Under the pieces are notes generated by a model. The model searched no databases and was not told where the DNA came from. It saw only the letters and a list, made by a program, of their open reading frames with translations. Positions 60,501 to 64,000 of a DNA stretch of 64,000 bases are shown one piece after another. This DNA is from Ilyomonas sp965247435. GTDB lineage: Bacteria; Bacteroidota; Bacteroidia; Chitinophagales; Chitinophagaceae. The stretch is from the NCBI GenBank assembly GCA_965247435.1, contig OZ252019.1:3162001-3226000 (forward strand), read 5' to 3'. A program made the position numbers and the translations under genes. Numbering within the stretch: the first letter of the stretch is position 1; the number at the start of each line of letters is the position of its first letter.

Positions 60501-60582
60501 TATAGGCAAAAGCGCCGCCCAGCAGGATGATGAGGAGGAGTACCGTTACCGGGTTTTTATAAGTAATGAAGAAGTTGCGCAT
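57547..60582 (-). CDS. RND efflux transporter permease (AcrB-type)
   Basis: A 1011-residue inner-membrane pump of the RND family with 12 helices and two large periplasmic loops. It begins MRNFFITYKNPVTVLLLIIL. The proton-relay helix is IMTLGAIAAAIGLIIDDAIV with the Asp-Asp pair of HAE-type drug pumps, followed by VVEQIHRTHEE. GFLPDMDEGSIVLDYSSPPG opens the second porter half and GLIMIVGIIGENAIFTFLQF the second repeat's helix. It takes drugs, detergents or other small molecules from the periplasm or membrane to a TolC-type channel. It is the last gene of an operon with adaptor and TolC-family genes. Confidence 0.93.
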   Translation of the reverse strand: MRNFFITYKNPVTVLLLIILLGGAFAYSKMQTALFPEITFPKIKIIADAGQQPVNKMMITVTRQLENAIKQIPDLQTIRSTTSRGTCELSAYLNWDADVNISQQRIESKISEIRSTLPQGVQITVERMNPSILPVIGYSLESHNRSPIDMKLLAEYTIKPYLSRVSGVAEVRVIGGKTKEYDVVLNQQKMNTLGITPEAITASLNENNFIQSNGYLNDYRLLYLTVTDASVNSLNQLQNVVVSNSSGRIVLVKDIADVQIRDAKEYVKINANGQEGLLIAIIKQPNANLVDLSSQMEKEVAGLRKIVPKDVTIKPYYIQADFVNDAVKSVTDSLWIGLALAIIVAIIFLRSFKASSVILITIPVTLFLTLIVLYATGQTLNIMTLGAIAAAIGLIIDDAIVVVEQIHRTHEEHPGESSQTLVQKAIYYLFPAMVSSSLSTIVIFLPFVLMSGVAGAYFKVMTNSMIITLVCSFFVTWLALPVIYLLFSKDKPHKQTAEKAHGVHNQQWVSFFIRRAYISFIFIAVLITAVILILPQLETGFLPDMDEGSIVLDYSSPPGTSLAETDRMLGAVEKLIVKVPEVQAYSRRTGTQMGFFITEPNNGDYLIQLKKDRTRSTEEVISDIRTQVESSQPALRIDFGQVIMDMLGDLMTSVQPIEVKIFGSDGAKLQELSRKVAAVVEKVNGTADVFDGITLTGPSVTIQPNGLNLAQFGITPTSLQYQLQTALEGNVVGSVYDKEQLSDIRMLYPGNRTLSLSDINRLPVFLPNGQLKPIGSLATVQVTTGDAEIAREDMQNMGVVTARLDNRDLGSAMKEIQQQVSQHISLPQGYSIVYGGAYAEQQQSFQELQVILLTSCLLVFGVILFMYRDYRIAFTILLIAVLGIAGSYAALYITNTALNVGSYTGLIMIVGIIGENAIFTFLQFRESFNLSGNVDEAVVYSISTRLRPKLMTALGAIIALMPLALGIGTGAELHQPLAIAVIGGFIVALPLLLVVLPTGIRLIYKNRKQNI

Positions 60583-60654
60583 TGGAGAAAAGTGAAAGGT
60601 AAAAAGTGAGCAGTGAGAAGTAAGATTGTTGACATCAGGATGCTACTACTTAGC

Positions 60655-61011
60655 TTATTTTTGAATCATCATTTTACTAAGCATTGCAAAGCATTTATTT
60701 AGCTGTATGCCTAACTTATCCAAATCCGAAAATTTTATGTAATCTAAATCAACAGCCGTTTCTACTGCCGCATCTATTTCTACAACCGGGCCCCTGCTGA
60801 TTTCATAAAACCGGCTTCTTTCCGCAACAGACCTTCTGCTGGCACCTTCGGCAAGATTTAGTTTTACTGATAAAGCAGCCCTCCGGATCTGGGAAATCAT
60901 ATTGAATTTCTCTTCTTCAGGAAGAAGTCTGGTAATTATATAAGCCTCTTTTATCAGCGCTCGTATTTCATTGTAAACAATGAGTTGTTTATGCTTTAAG
61001 TTGAGTAACAT
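60655..61011 (-). CDS. Four-helix-bundle protein (23S rRNA IVS / S23 type)
   Basis: A 118-residue helical protein of the four-helix-bundle family first found in intervening sequences of 23S rRNA genes and related to the Avd protein of diversity-generating retroelements. The pattern matches: LKHKQLIVYNEIRALIKEAY, LPEEEKFNMISQIRRAALSV (FxLxxQxRRAAxSVxxNIAEG), KLNLAEGASRRSVAERSRFY and LDKLGIQLNKCFAMLSKMM. Its role is unknown. Here it lies inside an efflux operon, between the adaptor and the pump, which is not its usual company. It is flanked by a 12-bp inverted repeat and AGTGAGAAGT-type simple repeats. Confidence 0.9.
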   Translation of the reverse strand: MLLNLKHKQLIVYNEIRALIKEAYIITRLLPEEEKFNMISQIRRAALSVKLNLAEGASRRSVAERSRFYEISRGPVVEIDAAVETAVDLDYIKFSDLDKLGIQLNKCFAMLSKMMIQK

Positions 61012-61050
61012 TAATGGTAAAATTTATTGTGTTGTTTCACATTTCACTTC

Positions 61051-61980
61051 TTACTTCTCAATAGTAACTTTCGCCGTATCCGAAAGCCCGTAATTGCCGG
61101 TTACAATAATCCGGTCGGAATCGCTTAACGGCGGTGATACAACTTCTATATCGTCGCCGTTTTCAAGCCCTTTTTTTATAACTGTTTTTATTGCGGTGCT
61201 ATCGTTGATTAACTTCATAATCCAGAATTCGGTTTGCGCTTCATCGCTTAGCACGGCTGCCTTTGGAAGGGATTGTGCATGGAGCCGCTGCGATTTTATA
61301 AGGCTCACTTTTGCCAGTAACTTTTCGGGTATCAGTTTATCGGTATTTACCTTAATAATGAAGCGTTGTGTTTGCGCAACGGAATCTACGGTTGGCAGGG
61401 CACTTTGAATGTAGCCATTCAATACACTGCTGTCGGGCAAACGAAGCTGCACGGTTTTATTAGCCACTAAATAAGGCTTTAGCTCATAGGGCAAATCAAG
61501 CAGAAAAGCAAAGCTGGTTTTATCGGTTATTTCGGCAAGCTGCTCGCCGTCCTGCACATAATTACCGGCGGTATAAGTAAGCCCCGTAATGTAGCCGTTG
61601 CCCGGCGATTTGATGCGGATCACGCCTTCAAAGTGCAGCGATGTATCAAGGTTGCTGATTGTATTGCCCAGCGCTTCCGCTTCTTTGGTTTTTATGGTAA
61701 ACAAGGTTTGCCCCTTGCTTACATACTCACCGATATGAATATTGGCTGTTTGCAAATAACCGATGGCATTCGCTTTCACATACGTCTTTAGTAAAAATGC
61801 TGACACCGCATTTACTTCCACCGTTTCCTTCATGTCGGATTTCTCCGGATGCATTACAGTTACCGGCGTTACCACGTCTTCGGGCGCTACGTCTTCTTCC
61901 CCGGTAGCGCCGGCGTTGCTTTTGCAGGATTGCGCTATGCACGCAACAAAGAGCACAAGTATAAAAAGGTATTTATTCAT
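61051..61980 (-). CDS. RND efflux periplasmic adaptor protein
   Basis: A 309-residue membrane-fusion protein that links the RND pump to the outer-membrane channel. The N-terminus has a signal peptide with a possible lipidation Cys (IAQSCKS). It has a short lipoyl/barrel-sandwich half (YVKANAIGYLQTANIHIGEY, SKGQTLFTIKTKEAEALGN) without a long coiled coil, the second half HFEGVIRIKSPGNGYITGLT, then beta-barrel and membrane-proximal domains ending ESD-type (VVSPPLSDSDRIIVTGNYGL). Its start overlaps the TolC-type gene stop by four bases (ATGA). Confidence 0.88.
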   Translation of the reverse strand: MNKYLFILVLFVACIAQSCKSNAGATGEEDVAPEDVVTPVTVMHPEKSDMKETVEVNAVSAFLLKTYVKANAIGYLQTANIHIGEYVSKGQTLFTIKTKEAEALGNTISNLDTSLHFEGVIRIKSPGNGYITGLTYTAGNYVQDGEQLAEITDKTSFAFLLDLPYELKPYLVANKTVQLRLPDSSVLNGYIQSALPTVDSVAQTQRFIIKVNTDKLIPEKLLAKVSLIKSQRLHAQSLPKAAVLSDEAQTEFWIMKLINDSTAIKTVIKKGLENGDDIEVVSPPLSDSDRIIVTGNYGLSDTAKVTIEK

Positions 61981-63239
61981 CGTTTGTTCCAGTAGTTAAT
62001 TTGGGTAATGATCTGCAGCTCGCTAATGATGTTTTGCGTTATCACATTCTGTGCATTTAAATAATTATTAATAGCGATCACGTAATCGGCAATGCGCACG
62101 TCGCCGGTAGCCAGCAACCTGCGGTTGGCTGTAATTAATGCCTCTGCATATTTCAACCCGTTGTTGGTTTCCGCCACCAGTTGCCTCGAAAATTGCAGTT
62201 GCTGCGAGAGCTGTGCAATCTGTTGCCGGTATTGCACCGAAAAAAAATCGCGGTAGCCCTGCCTTGTCTGTTCTAAGATTTCCAGCCGCCGGTGTTGCAG
62301 CTTCCGTTGTTTGCCATCGTATATCGGTACTACAAGATTAAGTGCGGCGCTGGCGCCAAAATTTTTATACGGTGCATAAGTCAGCGAGGAAACATAACCG
62401 CCATCGGCGGTTACACTTAGTTTAGGCTTATAATACAAATCAATCTGCTTGCCGGCGTTTAATAGCAGCAAGCTGTCGGTTGAGAATTTTGCATAAAAAA
62501 CAGAGCCAGCCATTTGGGGCAACTCTTCCAGGTCTATGCGCGGAGAATCAAGTGGCGTAAGGGTTGTATCGAATAAGCCGCTGAGATAATTAAGCGTAGC
62601 AAAATCGTTCTGGTATTGAATGCGCGTTTGTGTAATAGCGAGGTGCTGCTGCTGCAGTGTAACCAAAAACGTAAGATAATCTGTTTGCCGATAGACGCTT
62701 GCCTGTGTGAGCTTTTTTAAAATCGTATCTTCCTTCGACAGTAAATCATACACCTGCTGGTTAAAGGAATACTGCCGCCAGCTTCCATACGCAGCAATAT
62801 AGGCCGCGATAATAGTACGTTTTACATCCTGCTCCGTTATGCGGCCGGCAATTAATAAAGAGTCGTTGAGCAGCCGGATACCGTTGAATTGTATCTGCAG
62901 ATTCCGTTTGCCTGCAAAGGCTTTGGTAGCGCTTACCTGTTCGCTTACATTGCGCAGGTTGGTAATTATTTCATCGTAGCCGTACCCTTTAACGGCGGGC
63001 GCATAATAATTAAAGCTAACGCCGCTTACCTGCGGCTTGTATTGCGCTATAATGCGCAAACTATCTATGCGGTTAAGAAGGATATTATTGTTGACCTCTT
63101 TAAGTAAAGGACTGTTTTGTATGCCCTGACTGATAAAGTACTCTATTGTTTTTTGCTGGGCGCGTACAGTAGAAGAAACTGTACATAGCAAAACGAACAG
63201 CAGCAGAACGTTTCTAAAAATATGGTGATGAGCGCGCAC
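61977..63239 (-). CDS. TolC-family outer-membrane efflux protein
   Basis: An outer-membrane channel of the OEP/TolC family. Its helical-barrel repeats contain KTIEYFISQGIQNSPLLKEV near the start and, in the second half, NLVVPIYDGKQRKLQHRRLE and YAEALITANRRLLATGDVRI. The start is uncertain. No ATG sits next to the signal peptide (IFRNVLLLFVLLCTVSSTVRAQ); I propose the GTG at 63237-63239, eight codons before the hydrophobic core, giving 420 residues. A frame open to an ATG at 63467 adds 76 residues of improbable sequence before the signal. It heads the TolC-adaptor-(IVS)-pump operon. Confidence 0.8.
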   Translation of the reverse strand: MRAHHHIFRNVLLLFVLLCTVSSTVRAQQKTIEYFISQGIQNSPLLKEVNNNILLNRIDSLRIIAQYKPQVSGVSFNYYAPAVKGYGYDEIITNLRNVSEQVSATKAFAGKRNLQIQFNGIRLLNDSLLIAGRITEQDVKRTIIAAYIAAYGSWRQYSFNQQVYDLLSKEDTILKKLTQASVYRQTDYLTFLVTLQQQHLAITQTRIQYQNDFATLNYLSGLFDTTLTPLDSPRIDLEELPQMAGSVFYAKFSTDSLLLLNAGKQIDLYYKPKLSVTADGGYVSSLTYAPYKNFGASAALNLVVPIYDGKQRKLQHRRLEILEQTRQGYRDFFSVQYRQQIAQLSQQLQFSRQLVAETNNGLKYAEALITANRRLLATGDVRIADYVIAINNYLNAQNVITQNIISELQIITQINYWNKR

Positions 63240-63484
63240 CGGGTGTGCAAAATCTGATAAGGTTGTGTGCTTCTTGCGGAAGCAGGAACAGAACCCTGAA
63301 CGGAGTCCCGGTATGTCGGGATAAACTGTTGCAACCTTAGCCCGATAATAGTAATGCAGCCCGCACCAAAAAAATGTATTGCTGCCTGTCATTCCCTTTT
63401 TGCGCAAACTACGAAAATGATTTTGAAGGAAAATTGAAGCCTCACTACTTAAAGCGTTGTCTTGCAACCGGGTGAATGGCTTTG

Positions 63485-63898
63485 TTAAAAAATCATTACC
63501 AATGTGCCCGCAATGATTAAAGCGGCGCCCACAGCGGTTTTAATGGTCAGCGCTTCGCCTAAAAAAATAACGGATAATACGATGGTGAGCGCCACGCTCA
63601 GTTTATCTACCGGCGCTACCTGCGATACCTTGCCTATCTGCAATGCCTTGAAATAAAATATCCAGGATAAGCCTGTAGCAATGCCCGAGATAACCAGGAA
63701 GAGCAGGTTTTGCCGCGACAACGTATGCAATCCTTTTACTTCGCCTTTTGCGAGCACTATGCCCCAGGCTACGATTAAGATGATGATGGTTCTGATAGCC
63801 GTTGCGAGGTTGGAATTGACGTTGGTAATACCCACCTTGGCAAAAATGGCGGTAAGCGATGCAAACAACGCCGAGAGTAAAGCATAAATCCACCACAT
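63485..63898 (-). CDS. EamA-family small membrane transporter
   Basis: A 137-residue membrane protein with about five helices (WWIYALLSALFASLTAIFAK, NLATAIRTIIILIVAWGIVL, NLLFLVISGIATGLSWIFYF, KLSVALTIVLSVIFLGEALT, AVGAALIIAGTLVMIF). These match one EamA/DMT repeat rather than the usual two-repeat 10-helix transporter. The family covers exporters of amino acids and other metabolites. Short single-repeat members form dimers. It is on the same strand as the TolC-type gene, 245 bases upstream of its proposed start. The region 63899-64000 shows no further gene. Confidence 0.85.
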   Translation of the reverse strand: MWWIYALLSALFASLTAIFAKVGITNVNSNLATAIRTIIILIVAWGIVLAKGEVKGLHTLSRQNLLFLVISGIATGLSWIFYFKALQIGKVSQVAPVDKLSVALTIVLSVIFLGEALTIKTAVGAALIIAGTLVMIF

Positions 63899-64000
63899 AA
63901 GTTAGCATTTAAAATAGTAAAAAATTAAACAATTATCAGATACCAGGTCAGCATTTGCAGCACGCTTAACAGTAGCCTCTTTACCTGTTGCCTGCATCAA

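Noticed and set aside
61977..63467. The full 496-codon reading frame of the TolC-family gene
   Set aside because: The first 76 residues are Cys/His/Arg-rich and lie before a clear signal peptide core, so the true start must be further in; the proposed GTG at 63237-63239 is still uncertain.
1..64000. CRISPR arrays, rRNA genes, prophage or intact insertion sequence
   Set aside because: No regularly spaced direct repeats, rRNA-like sequence, phage structural genes or transposase-like proteins were seen.

Overview
The window looks like a chromosomal segment of a Bacteroidota bacterium, most likely a member of the Chitinophagaceae. The evidence is a type IX secretion system (PorV, GldJ) with four proteins ending in type IX C-terminal sorting tails, TonB-dependent import, promoter-like sites of the Bacteroidota form TTG-N(17-19)-TAnnTTTG, A/T-rich spacers with hairpin terminators, and single-copy housekeeping genes (nadC, ispF, a eubacterial SUI1/eIF1 homologue). 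I see no phage, plasmid backbone, CRISPR array, rRNA or intact insertion sequence.

Region by region. 1-8230: the tail of a sensor kinase, a delta-60-repeat T9SS cargo protein, a PfkB sugar kinase, a SUI1 protein, nadC, gldJ divergent from porV, ispF and tRNA-Arg(CCG). 8231-10570: sparse, with a decayed gene on the minus strand and two small secreted proteins. 10565-15878: a lipoprotein, then a TPR-CHAT protease-like protein facing an ECF sigma factor and its probable membrane anti-sigma partner. 16165-32684: a large L-rhamnose/pectin catabolic operon on the minus strand (RhaT symporter, rhamnulose-1-P aldolase/dehydrogenase, mutarotase, a frameshifted glycoside hydrolase, a GH140-like apiosidase, RhaI isomerase, FGGY kinase, GH78 rhamnosidase, a second sugar isomerase) with a divergent GntR/LacI-type regulator and an AraR-like operator between them. 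It has no SusC/SusD pair. 32698-36271: a metallophosphoesterase, a MITE-like repeat, a histone H1-like protein and a T9SS cell-surface protein. 36513-45717: a TonB receptor, a small acidic protein, a nuclease/lamin-tail protein, a T9SS alkaline phosphatase and two secreted proteins. 45781-54200: a VIT-family membrane protein, a seven-PAS histidine kinase, a PepSY-like/PAP2/YncE-like operon and a T9SS BNR-repeat protein. 54607-57456: an ABC transporter operon with a YtrA-type regulator and a matching palindromic operator. 57547-63898: an RND efflux operon interrupted by a four-helix-bundle (23S IVS-type) gene, then an EamA transporter.

The rhamnose operon forms a nearly complete pathway: glycosidases release L-rhamnose (and possibly apiose) from pectic chains, RhaT imports it, and mutarotase, isomerase, kinase and the bifunctional aldolase/dehydrogenase convert it to DHAP and L-lactate. 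The most unusual items are the TPR-CHAT/sigma/anti-sigma cassette, whose predicted topologies would let a periplasmic protease act on a membrane anti-sigma factor; an interleaved (pseudoknot-like) repeat inside the rhamnose operon; the IVS-type gene flanked by inverted repeats inside the efflux operon; and two decayed genes still followed by intact terminator-like hairpins. All protein identities come from reading motifs by eye; no database search was run.
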